Assembly: GCA_003049485.1 (NCBI GenBank)
Contig: PYST01000144.1
Coordinates: forward strand, 1-64,000
Direction of reading: 5' to 3'
Origin: Ophioceras dolichostomum
Lineage: Eukaryota > Ascomycota > Sordariomycetes > Magnaporthales > Ophioceraceae
Length of the DNA: 64,000 nucleotides
The position numbers were made by a program, and so were the translations under genes. How positions within the stretch are numbered: position 1 is the stretch's first letter; every line of letters begins with the position of its first letter. The notes beneath the pieces are model-generated. The model was not told where the DNA came from and searched no databases. It saw only the letters and a program-made list of their open reading frames with translations. Below are positions 36,474 through 48,645 of this stretch, piece after piece.

Positions 36474-37373
36474 ATGACCCCATCAGCAGCTGCGGTGCGC
36501 TCCGTAAGGAGCCTACACGGCATCCATCACCACCAATATCTCGTCCACGACTTCCTCGCTCCTGCGCTGTTCTCCAGGGGCGCCCCTCAAAGCCGGGACC
36601 GAAGCCGGAGATGGCTTTCTTCGACACCGCGCCGCGAGGCAACACCTGTCCCTAATGTTGCGACCAGCCCCTCATCGAGCTCCGAGCCTCCGAAGCAGCA
36701 GCGCAAGCGAAAACCACTCACCCAGGAGCAGCGCGACTTTCTCTCATCAGCAGTAAGTCCGAGCCCACCAACGCGCGCACTAGCCTGCAGATGGTAGCTA
36801 ACCCACCTTGTGCGTCCCTCCCTCCACCACCACCACCAGCTCCGCGTAAACCAAGCCGGTGAACTCGCCGCAACGCGCATCTACAGCGCCCAGACCCCCC
36901 TCGTGATCTCGCGGCACCCGCACCTCCGCCCCCTGATGGCGCACATGTACGACCAAGAAGTCGGGCACCTAACGACGTTCAACGCGCTCATCGCGCGCCA
37001 CCGCGTGCGCCCCACCGCCCTCTACCCTCTGTGGGGCGCGATGGCCAGCACGCTCGGCTGGGCGACGGCGGCGCTGGGCCGCGAGGCCGCCATGGCGTGC
37101 ACGGAGGCGGTCGAGACCGAGATCGGCGACCACTACAACGGGCAGATCCGGACCCTGCTGGAGATGGTGTCCGGGTGGGAGGCCGAGGGCTACGACGTCG
37201 GCCCGGAGTTCCGCGACCTAATCTCGACGCTGCGGAGGATCAGGGACGAGGAGCTCGAGCATCTGGACCATGCGGTCGAGAACGATGCGAGGAAGGCTGA
37301 GCCGCATTGGCTGCTGTGCGGGGTGATTCGGTATGGATGCCGTGGTGCCATTTGGGTTAGCGAGAGGGTGTAG
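36474..37373 (+). CDS. COQ7: Coq7, 5-demethoxyubiquinone hydroxylase
   Basis: Two exons (36474-36752, 36840-37373), phase-0 join, 270 residues. The first about 70 residues are Arg/Ser-rich and acid-poor with RRWLSS, a mitochondrial presequence. The mature part is a di-iron carboxylate enzyme with the two-repeat ferritin-like pattern: E101 in NQAGELAATRIY, E133xxH136 in DQEVGHL, a Glu in VETEIGDHY and E231xxH234 in DEELEHLDH. It hydroxylates demethoxyubiquinone, the penultimate ubiquinone step, on the matrix face of the inner membrane in the CoQ synthome. Length is normal for fungi and all metal ligands are present. Shares a divergent promoter with RTF1. Confidence 0.95.
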
Positions 37374-38281
37374 TGTGGATGGGTGGTACGAGACCCGTGG
37401 CGGTGTGGTGGTTGCTGCTACCTCCATACGTACCTATATATAATATATCTCAGGTATCTTCGAAGTGTTCGATGATGGCGGCTTCACCCTTGTACATATG
37501 TTGGCTCGGACCATCATCTCGCATCACCAGCTACGCAACCACCAACGGAAGTGTAATCTAAGGGAATGCTAATTGTATGTACCAATGTATAATAAGACAT
37601 CTGCTGAATACAGGAAAAGAAGGCTGATGAAAACCAAACCCACGGTGAACAACTTGTGTGACTGTTATCTCGTGGTCTCTCCACAGCGTGTGGAGTAGGT
37701 TTGCTCCGAGGGCGCTGTGTCTGTCTCCCCAGCTTCCGTAGCACCCTGCCAAGTGCCTCCCTTGGTGGTAGGTCAGGTACCTGGGGTTCCGTAGGTTTTC
37801 TCTCTTTCCACAATTTCATTACCTAGTGATCCTCCGATCTCCTGACCTTTTTTCCTCCCCTTCTTCTAGCGGCCGTGCATCCCACCCTCCTAGCAGAGGA
37901 AACATCCAACTGATGCAATGCATGCACAAAAAAAAAAAGAAAAAAAGACACTTCGATGCAAAAACCGCCCCAACCAGACCTATGCCATCCCCGCGAACTC
38001 TGGAGAACGATATGCAGATGCGTAAGGCAAACTAGGTACCAAATTATGATGTTTCGGGTGGACGAAGAAAGATGATAAAGCAAAGTAGAAACAAAATACA
38101 AAGGGAGAAAGGAAACAAGAAAGTAATAAACAGCCGGCCGGCGTGCATGAGGCCCGCTCTCCCTCCTTGGCGCTCGAGCGCATACCGTCCACGCAGGGAC
38201 AGACAAGAGACCAGGGCCAAGAAAGCAGAGGAAGAATGGAATCGAACATAAGAGAGAAGAGGATACCATATATGGTACGTT
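37374..38281. other. Convergent intergenic region between COQ7 and PLD1
   Basis: 3' untranslated sequence of both genes. Contains AT-rich patches (37438-37450), an A-run at 37929-37945 and an ACTAGGTACC at 38031-38040 that matches part of the dispersed palindrome. No credible coding frame. Confidence 0.5.
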
Positions 38282-39487
38282 TCAGTTGCTGTGAAGAAAA
38301 GACCGAGTTAGTACTTAGACCTTTGGGTCGTCGAGAAAGAACACGTCGAGAATGAAGACGTGAGGCAGAAAAAACTCACTAGATCTGCAACGGCGCAACC
38401 AGATCAGCCTGGAACAGCCAATTCCCATTCGTCTCCTCCACGCTCAGCCAGTCGTACGGGAACTGCACGAGCGTGCCCTGCAGCATACCCAGCAGCTCCT
38501 CGGCCTCGGGCTTGCTCATGACCTGGTCCAGCTGGAAGCCGCGCCGGCTGCCCTTAGTAGTCGCGCGCCTCCTGCGCCGGACCGACTCGCTGCCGTTCAG
38601 GACGTTGGCGCTGCTGTTGTTGTTACTGACACTGCTGCTGCCGCCGCCGTTGATGGCAGCACCGCTACTGCCATTGCCGTTGACGTTGAGACCGTTGACG
38701 CCGTTGATGTTGTTGTTACCAGTAACAGCTGCAGCCCCATTCCCATTCCCATTCCCACTTGTAGCGCTGCTCTCAGCAGTCCTCGGCGGCTTCAGCGGCT
38801 CAGGCGCGAAAGTCGGCCGTTTCTGCACCTTAGGCGGCAGAGGAGGAGGACCCATCGCATTCATCGCATTCTCCGCCCCTCCTCCTTTGATGCTAGCCGC
38901 CTTGGCCGCAGCCTTCTCCCTGTTGGCCGACACCGTGAAGGTGGACTCGGGCTGCTCCACCTTGGGGGTCAGGAGCGCCCGTTCCGCCACGGCGGCCATC
39001 TCGCGGTCCAGCTTCGAGTTCTCCCTGGAGTGGCCCGGGGTGCAGGGCAGGTTCTTCTCGTCGTAGATGCCAGGACTAACAACTCCGCTGACGTCGATTG
39101 AGTTCCGGGCTGAGGCGAGACCGCCGCCGTCCTTCTTGAAGAAGCCGACCACTTTCTCGGAGAGGCTGGCCGAGGGGGATGAGATGAGCTCGGGGAGGGC
39201 TGGGACGGCTATCCCTGCTCCTGCGCCCGTGCCGCCGGTGGGGTGGTGGTGGTGGCGCTCGATGGGCAGGGGCTTTAAATGCGATCGTGAGCGTTGTCGG
39301 GCGTGAGCCTGGGCGTGATGAGCATGTGGTTCCGACTCTGACACGGGCGGAGGAGGGAGTGGCTTCTCTGTCGTGGGCTGCTGTTGGTGCATTGCCTGTT
39401 TTTCATCAAGTTTCTCCTGTCGCTGTTGTTGCGGCTGCACTGGCTGTCCAGCATGTTGGCCTTCCTGGCCGTTCGGGATACTCTGCG

Positions 39488-39521
<34 letters not shown>

Positions 39522-42500
39522 AGATACTGGCGGCGGCACCACCCCGGTGTCGGGCCTATGGGACTCCATGACGGCCTGGAACTTCTTCTGCATCTCCAAA
39601 AACGCATGGTGCTCGTGCCAGTTCGTCACGTCCGAGTCCGGCATGCAGTGGAACACGCGCCTGAAGATCTTGGTGTTGTTGTCGGCGACGTGCGCCCAGA
39701 CATCGTCGTAGAAGGACGGGCTGAGCGGGTCCTTCATGCAGTCCTTGTGCACGTCGGCCTTGCGGATGTCGAAGGCCCACGGGTTGGCGTACCCTTCTCT
39801 CATCTGGCCCGTCGTCTCGTCGACGTGCACGGGCGGGCCGCCGATGTCGGTGTCGTCCAGGATGGGCAAGGACGGCAGCGTGCTCACCATCGGCAGGCCC
39901 AGCAGCTCCGTCGCCCTCCTGTTGATGGTGGGCATCGGAGGCAGTGCGTCGTTGCTGACGGCGGCGGCCGCGGCGGCGGTCTCGTCGTAGGCCGGGAACG
40001 AGTCCTTACCGTGGCCGTTGCGCGATTCGGGGAACGACCCCATTTGAGGAGATTGAGGAGAGTCCAACGTGCCCTTGCCCTCCGGCATGATGTCGTGCAC
40101 GAGCACCTCTCTGCCGTCGACGACGACGCTATCCCTGCCCTGGTCGAGCCCCTGTAGCTCCGCCGACTTCCAGTGGTCGGGTCCATAGCCCTCCACCTCG
40201 CGCCGGTGAGCCTTCTCCTGCTGTGCTCCGTGAGCCGCATAGTCTTGTTGCTGCTTCTGCTGCTTCTGCTGCTTCTGCTGCTTCTTGATCGAGGCCTTGT
40301 CGAGGTTATGGTTGTCGTTGAGGACATCCCAGTCGACGTCATGGTTGAAGCTGGAGGGCCGCCGCTCAAGTTGGAACCTCGCCGACGTCGTGGATTCGGC
40401 AGCTACAGAGCCGGAATTTCTTCTGGCTGCAGCCGCAGCTGCAGCCGCACCAGCACCAGCACCAGCACTAGGACCCGCACCAGCACTATGGTGACCTTCA
40501 GAATGTGCTTTGGAGCCCCTAGAACCCCTAGAGTGCAGTCTGCGGGACGACGAGCCGCCAGGGGACTCATCGCTCTCGGTCCCAGAGTCCCTCTCCTCGT
40601 AGATCTGTTCCATGTCCGAGTTGAACTGCGCCTCGCGGTCCTCGCGGTCGAGGTCGGCCTGGCGTTCCTGCTCCAGGATCTCGTCGACGTCCAGGCCCAG
40701 ATGCTCGCGCATCAGGCGCAGGCGCAGGGTGTGGGCGAAGCGGCCGACCTGGAACGGGCGGCCAGCCATGGTGGACCAGATCATGTCGCGGTCCCGCACG
40801 ACGGCGGCGCACTCCGAGTCGCGCGTGCCCAGCATGGAGCGCTCGTTGATGTTGGCCGAGCCGATTAGGGCGACGCGGTCGTCGACGATGATGATCTTGG
40901 CGTGGATGTAGAGCTGCTCGGTGACCAGGTGCCTCCCCGGGCCGATGCGCCCCCACTGTCGCAGGCTGAAGAACTGGATGTAGTCCTCGGGCTCGACGCC
41001 CTCGGCACGCAGGCGGCCAAAGATGGAGCTGTCTCCTCTACAGATGCTTCGGAACTGGCACTGCATGATGAGGCGCACGCTGCTGCCGTCCTGCTCGGCC
41101 ACGCCGCCCTCGAAGCCGGGCAGCAGGGGGATGACGATGACGCAGCGCCAGTCCTCGTCGCGCCGGGCGGCCCGGAGCGCCCGCTCGACCAGGGCGTCGG
41201 CGATGCCGTTGCTGAACTGCACGTTCATGGTCTCGCCGCCCGTGATGAAGAACTGGTTCTCGATGTAGATGAAGTGCTCCGACTCCTCGATCAGCTTGAG
41301 GTAGGCGGCGTGGATGCTGGCCTCGGTCTCGGTGATGCCCAGCGACCACGTGGTGGCCGAGCGCAGGATCTGGACCTCGCACGTGCCCGTCAGCCCGAGC
41401 TCCTCGAGCTCCTCGACGCGGCAGTCCGGCGGCGGCAGCAGGAAGGGCGTGGGCCGCGTAGGCTTACGGCCGCGGCGGATGTAGTTCCAGCGCTGCACGA
41501 AGTGGCGCGTCATGTCGCGCGCCGGCTGGCCGACCACCTGCATGCCCACGTCGTGCCAGGGCATGCGCGGTGTCTTGGAGCGGTTGTACATCTCCACGTA
41601 CGGCTCGTGCAGCCGGAAGAAGTCCCGCTCGCGCGCGTTGGAGTAGTCCTTGCCCGGGAACACCTGCGTGTGGTCCGTGTCCTTGGGGTAGTCGCCCGGC
41701 TCGAACCCCGTCGGCTTGTCGTCCGCCACCGGGTGCTGCGGGCTGTCCCAGCGGCCGAAGCACAGGTCGATGCCGCCGACGAAGGCCACGATGTGGTCCA
41801 CGACACAGATCTTCTCGTGGTGGGCGAAGAAGAACTGGTTCTTCTTGAACTGGTGCGGCGACCGCTGCACGAAGATGTTCGGGTGCAGGTTCAGCAGCGA
41901 GTGCTTGGTGTACTCGGAGTCGATCGGGATGGCCTGCTGCACGTTGCGGTAGATGATGATGAAGATCTTGACGCCCTCCTGCGCCTTGCGTTGCAGCAGC
42001 CGGTCCAGCCGCCACTTCTGGCTGATGCAGGGCGGCCGCCGCATGTAGATCTCCGGGCTCAGCCACCAGTCGTGGATGTAGATGACGTCCTTGGCCATGT
42101 TAATGGCCCGCGAGACGTTCCACATGTAGTCCCGCCCGTCCACCAGCCACTGGGCGAAGCAGCCGTGACGCACCGGCGCGAAGCTGCCGAACCGGTTCTC
42201 GAGGTGCCATGGCGTCTGCGCCAGCATGCCCGTGATTGACTCCTCGAACTGCTGGATCAGGTGCTGGTTCGTCGCCCACAGCTTGACCTTGCGTTCCGAC
42301 GTCAGCAGCGTCACGCGGTGGTGCGACTCCGGCACCGCATGCCCGACCGCCATCGCCAAATCGGCGTCCGCTACTGCTGCTGTGGTCGTAACCACCTGCG
42401 CGCCCTCGTCCTCGCCCTCGCCCTGGCCCTCGCCCTCGCCCTGGCCCTCGCCGTTGATCCTGCTGCCTGATTCCGTGTCTTTACCCTTGCCCTTGTTACT

Positions 42501-44417
42501 CTTGCTGCCGCCGCCGCCGCTGGCGGTCCACTTGCTCTTCGATGCTATCTGCATCAGCTTGCTCTTTTTGGAGATGATGCGGAACTTGGGGTCCACAAGA
42601 TACACATCATAGATGTTCATGTTCTCGGGCGACTCGACGCACACGATGTAACTCTGCCGCACCAGGAACCACTTGCGGCTGTGCCTCTCGATCACCGCCG
42701 TCGGCGTCAAGACCCGTCGGAAGTCGAGGCCCTTGGCGGACTGGATGTGCAGGAAGCACTCCTTGCCGTGGTAGCTGCCCTCGGCCGCCAGCCGCACACC
42801 CAGCGCCGAGAGCTCGAGGAAGCGACAGAGGCGGTTGCTGTCGGCCCTGAACATGAGCCAACGCACCATCTCCTGCAGGTACTTCTCGAGCATGCGCCGC
42901 TGCCTCTCGACGTACTTCTGCCGATTTTGCAGCGCCTCGTGCATCTGCTGCGCGTCCGTCGCACCGCCGCCGCCGCCGCCGCCGCCCGACGTACCCATGC
43001 CCATCAGGCTTGTGATGTCGGGAAGAGTGCTCAGCCGGGACCGCATCCTGCTAGGGGGCCTCCGCGGCGGCTCCTCGGCGTCGGTGTTCGCACCCTCCGC
43101 AGCGGTGCCTTCGCCCGCCGTCCCTTCACCTGCCGTATCGTGGTCATGGTCATGGTCGTGGTCATGGTCGTGGTCGTGGTCGTGGTCATGGTCGTGGTCG
43201 TCGCCGCTAGCCTGCTCGTCGCCCTCGCCCTCGTCGATACCCCGCAGGCCGCGCACGTATGGGAACACCGAGGTCGGAAACCTAGGCTGTCTAGGACGTC
43301 CTCCGGGTATGGTGATGGAGTACTTCTCGTTGCCGAGGGCAAGCTTGTACTTCCAGTGCAGGTTTAGCACCTCTCTGATGGTGCGTTTGACCGTCCAGCT
43401 CATCCTGCTGGGGCCGCTGCCGTACTCCAGGTCGATGGTGAACAGCCAATGCCGCTCGCTGTCGCCCTCTAGCGGCATGCTGTCGCTGATCCGGATCCTG
43501 AGCTGCTCGAGCAGGACCGGGATCCGCTTGTTGCCATGCTCGTCGCGCTGGATCATACTCGCGAGCATCAAGACGGCTGGCGCGCCTGCCCGGAGCTCGG
43601 CCATCAGCTCGGCAGACTTGAGGTAGTCGAACTGATCGTTCTTCTTCTGCCGCAGCAGCTTGTAGGTCTTCTTGAGCTGGCCCCATTTCCGAGCACCGTA
43701 CGTCGACGCCCGGTCGGTGCCGAAGATTGGGCGTCGAGGAGTGACACCCTCTCCGCCGTCAGACCCCCCGCCGCCACCGCCGCCGCCGAAGACAGTCATT
43801 CGCCTGATGTGTCCAAGGCGCTTGCCGGCCCCAGACGGGCTCTCTGGCTCGTCACCGCCGCCGTCGTGCCCCTGCCCCCGGGATATCCATGACGAGCCTC
43901 GCAGCCATCCGGTCTGGCTGGCTCGGTCGCGACCTTCGCCTTCCGACATGACACCTCGATCGGGGGAGTCCGGCATGGTTGCTCGCCTATGTAGGATCTT
44001 AAGCCGTTTGGGTATTATGGGCGAGTCTGGGTCACCGCCAGGCCCGGCAGGCCCGTTTCGTGGGGTCCCAGGGCTCGACGAAGGTTGTAGTTTCGGTCGC
44101 CGTATCCTCCTGCGCTTCTTCTTTGGCTTCGCTGCCGCATCTTCAGCCGTTTCTTCGTCTGCTGTTTCCTCTACATCGGCATCGCTACCCTCTTCGTTGA
44201 GAGCACCCAGGACTCGGGTTCCTCGCGGTACGGTCGGCGTGTTGGGCGTCGAGTGCGAACGAAAGTGTCCACGTATTTTGGAGGCCTCGTCTCGAAGGTC
44301 CAGCGGCGCCAGTGTCGAGGGAACAGCCAAGGTCGGGGGGCGTACTTTTGGTGAGATGGGCGAACCGATGGTCAACGGCGATGGCGCTCGGGGTGCAGTC
44401 GCTGCAGTGGCCGCCAT
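38282..44417 (-). CDS. PLD1: Phospholipase D1 (Spo14 type) with PX-PH and two HKD motifs
   Basis: Main exon 44417-38380 plus a predicted 7-base terminal exon 38288-38282; about 2014 residues. The start is the first true ATG; a longer frame upstream opens only with GTG. An acidic/basic disordered N-region is followed by a PX-like domain (SWTVKRTIREVLNLHWKYKL) split by a His-Asp repeat insert, a PH-like domain (WFLVRQSYIVCVESP), and the catalytic half with HHEKICVVD and HAKIIIVDD, the two HxKxxxxD motifs, plus GGIDLCFGRWD and GSANINERSM. The long C-terminal region is low-complexity, with poly-Gln and Ser/Pro, ending in a conserved WLFQADLVAPLQI block. The enzyme hydrolyses phosphatidylcholine to phosphatidic acid and is PIP2-dependent in yeast, acting in secretion and sporulation membranes. 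It is divergent from gamma-tubulin. Confidence 0.94.
39490..39523. repeat. Poly-glutamine codon tract in PLD1
   Basis: Tandem CTGTTG units on the plus strand, read as CAA/CAG on the minus strand, encoding about eleven Gln in the disordered C-terminal part of phospholipase D1. Confidence 0.9.
43138..43200. repeat. GTGGTC hexamer repeat encoding (His-Asp)n in PLD1
   Basis: Imperfect hexanucleotide array (GTGGTC/ATGGTC) that encodes about ten alternating His-Asp pairs in an insert of the PX-like region of phospholipase D1. Confidence 0.9.
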
Positions 44418-45865
44418 GGTTGTAGCACAGAATGCAGTCTGCCCAGACTCGGGACTTGGTGACCAAACTTGGTGACGCTGCGACACTGCAACGCTGCAAC
44501 GCTACGTGCTTCTTTCTTCCCTTCCTCCTTGTGTTTATAACGAGCAAAATCTCAAGTACGGACACTCCGATTTCTTCGCGGGCATGTTGCGCGAACTTAA
44601 TCCTTCGAAAGGAGACGAGTGAGAAACGGCTCGGTGCGCTCGGGCTAGCAGTGCTGCAGGGTTACACAGCGGTCTAAGTTGGTTCCTGTCAAACGCATCC
44701 TCCTGGTGTGTGAATATGTGCTGCCTCCCCCCTTTCAATCTTAGGCCTGTGAGGCAAAGAAATACATACGAACCTTTCTTCGAAGCTTCAATCCCACGTG
44801 AAGCAAGGACAGGCCACAATTCAAACAAAGAATATGTCAGGAGAAGAGGACGATGTCTCGGGTGAAGGTTGCGCCGCCTTACCGTACTTGGCTAGCAGCT
44901 AGGCTGAAGCAACCCTGCGCTGAAAGTCCTACTACAAACGCAGTCGACAGCAGCGGCGGACTTGGCTCGCAATGTTGGTTGATGATTAACTGCAAATCAT
45001 CTTCTGGGAGAAAGCTCAAAAGATGGGATTTGTAGCAGGCCCCTTTTCCATCCTCGAGTCGACAATGAATACAAGTACTAGCGTGCGGTCCCTTGCGCAT
45101 TGCCACAACGTCGTCGACGGAGTCCTGGCGGAACCTTGCTGGGCTGGCGGATCACTTCAGTGTTTCGGTCGTGCGTTGTACCTCTGCTACAGTTCCATTG
45201 AGCTGGGGACTTCGGTTGACACGAGAGCGGGAGCAGGGGGGGCAATTCGGAAACAAAATTGGGGGCTAATAATGATGTCAATTCCCCGGTCGCAATCTGC
45301 ATCGGGCTTGGCTGAGGAGGAATTGAACTCTGTCGAAACTGGAAAACCTCCGGCAGGCAAGAACAGCCTAGAGGTACGGAGCACGACTAGCACGACCTAT
45401 GATATGAAGAGAGCCCGACCTAAGGGTGCACGAGCTGGACCCGAGCTAAGGACAAACCTTGGAAGTTATCCTGGAAAGTGCGCGTGGTTAGCGTCAAGTC
45501 CTCACTAGCATGGTGAGGTCGGACCCATTCCGTATCATCAGCACCTGGAATTTTAATTGCTGTGCAAGGGCGAACGGTCGGAAAGGCCATTGCTCGTACT
45601 CTAAATGAGCTCAGCGCTGAGATTACTGCGTCTGTTCTCGATCGGGAATATGTATTTCCATCCATGATGGCTGGTAGTTGGTGAGTTGGTGAGCCTACAG
45701 GATTCGGGTGAAAGCTTGCTCTGGTTGGTGGTCAATGTGGTGGATGGAGGGGTCAACCACCATCGCGTGTCGAACCAACGCGTCTCAATTCTGAGCCTCA
45801 CACCCAACTTCAACTCCAACTAGCCAAACCAAACCTCAGCACCACGCACGGCCAGACGACCAAGC
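44418..45865. other. Divergent intergenic region between PLD1 and gamma-tubulin
   Basis: 1.4 kb with both promoters. The open frame at 45023-45508 (+) has no recognisable protein character and is overlapped on the opposite strand. CTGCAACGCTGCAACG-like short repeats lie at 44486-44500. No RNA gene seen. Confidence 0.5.
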
Positions 45866-47883
45866 ATGCCCAGGTGAATAATTTAGTTGATTGCCCATTC
45901 CCGAACATTCTAGATCCCGAAAGCGAGCTAAAGCTAACCTGCCCGCCGCTATACAGAGAAATAATCACCATACAAGCCGGTCAATGCGGCAACAGCAGTA
46001 CGTCTTGCCTGCGCCGCGATCCGTGGCCGCCCAACGGATGATTAAATTCATGCGCGCTCTCCCGCAGCAGGACCAGAACACCCAGGAACCAGATCGAGCG
46101 CGGATGCTGACCCGATGCAATTCGTCCAGTTGGAAGCCAGTTTTGGCAGCAGCTTTGCCAGGAGCACGGCATTAATCAGGATGGCAACCTCGAGGACTTT
46201 GCGACAGAGGGCGGCGACCGGAAGGATGTGTTCTACTACCAGAGCGACGACACAAGATACATCCCTCGAGCCATCCTGATCGACTTGGAGCCTAGAGTGC
46301 GTCGCCGCATCATCGTCCGGCCCTTCCCCTTCATCAGGTCCGCTAAACTCCAAGGAATACATATACTGAGAGCCATGGAGGGGGAAACCCCTTGTGCAGG
46401 TCATCAACGGCATCCAAACAGGCCCGTACAAGAATATCTACAACCCAGAGAACTTCTACGTAGGGAAAAACGGTGCCGGCGCAGCCAACAACTGGGGTGA
46501 TGGCTACCAGACTGGGGAGTCCGTCCACGAGGATATCATGGAGATGATCGATCGAGAAGCGGATGGGAGTGACTCTCTAGAGGTACGCAGGGCCGTCCGA
46601 ACAACGTTCTCCACCCACGCTTTCTGCTTCGGGCCCAGACCCTCCAACTCACACGATATCTCGTTGGTCTTTCCCAGGGCTTCATGATGCTACACTCGAT
46701 AGCCGGCGGTACTGGATCGGGGTTGGGGTCGTTTTTACTCGAGAGGTTAAACGACAGGTTCCCCAAGAAGATCATCCAGACATATTCCGTGTTCCCCGAC
46801 ACGACAAACGCCGGGGACGTTGTCGTCCACCCATACAACAGCGTGCTCGCCATGCGGAGGCTAACGGAGAACGCGGACTCGGTCGTGGTCCTCGATAACG
46901 GCGCGTTATCACACATCGCAGCCGACAGGCTACACGTGCAGGAGCCTTCGTTCCAACAGACGAATCAGCTGGTATGTTCCCCCCCGGCACGCCCCCTTTG
47001 AGCACCCAACCCACCTTGCTATGAGTTCGTTTGTCCAGCCGGCAGCTCTGACTCCCACATCGCCCAGGTCTCAACCGTCATGTCCGCAAGCACAACAACC
47101 CTTCGGTACCCAGGATACATGCACAACGACCTAGTCAGCATTCTGGCCTCGCTGATCCCCACCCCTCGATGCCACTTCCTCATGACGTCCTACACTCCCT
47201 TCACGGGCGACCAGGTCGAGCAGGCAAAGACGGTCCGGAAGACGACGGTGCTGGACGTCATGCGCCGGCTGCTGCAGCCTAAGAACCGCATGGTCTCCAC
47301 CGTCCCCGGGAAGAAGAGCTGCTACATCTCCATCCTCAACGTCATCCAAGGCGAGGTCGACCCGACCGACGTGCACAAGAGCCTCCTGCGCATCCGCGAG
47401 AGGAGGCTGGCCACCTTCATACCCTGGGGCCCCGCCAGCATCCAGGTCGCCCTGACCAAGAGGAGCCCCTACATCCCCATGAGCCACCGCGTCAGCGGCC
47501 TCATGCTGGCTAACCACACCAGCATTGCTACGGTAAGTCAAGAAAAAGTCACCCGGGCAATTCTACTTCAGCCATCAACATCAGTTCTCCCCTCATGCGA
47601 CAGGGGAGGGAAACAGTCAGCTGACAATGTGATTTGTTCCTTTTTCCAGCTCTTCAAGCGGATCGTCAAGCAGTTCGACGGCATGCGGAAGCGGAACGCC
47701 TTCGTGGAGGGGTACAAGAAGACGGCGCCCTTCTCGGAGAACCTCAACGAGTTCGACGAGTCTCGGCAGGTGGTTAGCGACCTGATCGCCGAGTATGAAG
47801 CGGCGGAGGACGCGAACTACCTCAACGCCAACGCGGGAGAGCCGGCCACTTCGGCTGAGATGGACAAGAGGATGATGGGATGA
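45866..47883 (+). CDS. Gamma-tubulin
   Basis: Seven exons (45866-45873, 45957-45997, 46130-46296, 46400-46582, 46678-46971, 47068-47532, 47650-47883) encode 463 residues. The first exon is only 8 bases and the second 41, together giving MPREIITIQAGQCGNS, the conserved N-terminus with the nucleotide-binding QAGQCG. The tubulin signature AGGTGSG is at about residue 143. SQFWQQLCQEHG, DGYQTGESVHEDIMEMIDREADG and RRLLQPKNRMVS are gamma-tubulin specific. It is the microtubule-nucleating subunit of the gamma-tubulin complex at the spindle pole body and septa. All six introns are GT-AG, phase-consistent. Length is normal, no anomaly other than the micro-exon. Confidence 0.95.
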
Positions 47884-48645
47884 AGTTGAAGATTAGTATT
47901 TGGAGCCCCTTTTTTTTGAACGGCGTCTATGTTGTATTAGGGGGGGGGGGCCATTGTATGGTTGCACGGGTTTCGTGTTTGTTCTGCTGGTAGGGGGTAT
48001 ACCAGGTGTGCAACTGGTGCGAATACATTCCTCAATTCTCTTGATTTCGTTACCTTCTTTCATGCGGTGAAAACCTGAGCATTGTCGATCGGCGGGGGAG
48101 ATATTGAATCTTCTCGCCACTCTCTTTCGAGCAGCTCAGGACTGTGTTGGCCGCACATGGAGGCCGGGAGGCTAGCTTGCCGTACGGAACGGGCAAGACT
48201 GACGATTCCAGAATGCCAGAAGATGCCCTGGGGAGCCAACCGACGTCAATCTGGCGATGTTCGATTTGAAAAGGATCGTTGATATCAGCCACCCACCTCC
48301 GCGGATGGCCGAACGGTACATAAAGATGACATCCGTTGACATTCTCGAGCTATTTCGTAGGCAGGTATTTATCATACATCTGCAATCTAGCCGGTACCTT
48401 TTCTAAGTTTGTGTTCCTTCCCCCGCTTTTCAGACCTCGCTCTTGCGAACCTTTCAAGCTAGCAGTCCTCGCCAAAAACTGTCAGGACGACGAAAGAGCA
48501 TCCACGTTCGTGTGGTCCTCCCACAACAGACAAGACACCGTCCCGATGCTCACACTTTATAAGCTGAAGACAGACAGACCTTACGAGCAAATAGGGCCAT
48601 CAAAGCGAAAATGGGCGAATCCAAGCGGGACCAGATCAACAAGAC
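47884..48645. other. 3' region of gamma-tubulin, no other feature
   Basis: Untranslated sequence with a T-run at 47910-47917 and a run of ten G at 47941-47950. No supported gene. Confidence 0.5.

Noticed and set aside
40902..42239. 445-codon plus-strand open frame
   Set aside because: It lies antisense to the catalytic HKD region of phospholipase D1 and follows its codon periodicity; Val/Asp/Arg/His-biased composition is that of a GC-rich mirror frame.
44418..44486. Longer phospholipase D1 N-terminus starting at 44486
   Set aside because: The upstream extension opens with GTG; the first ATG in frame is at 44417-44415.
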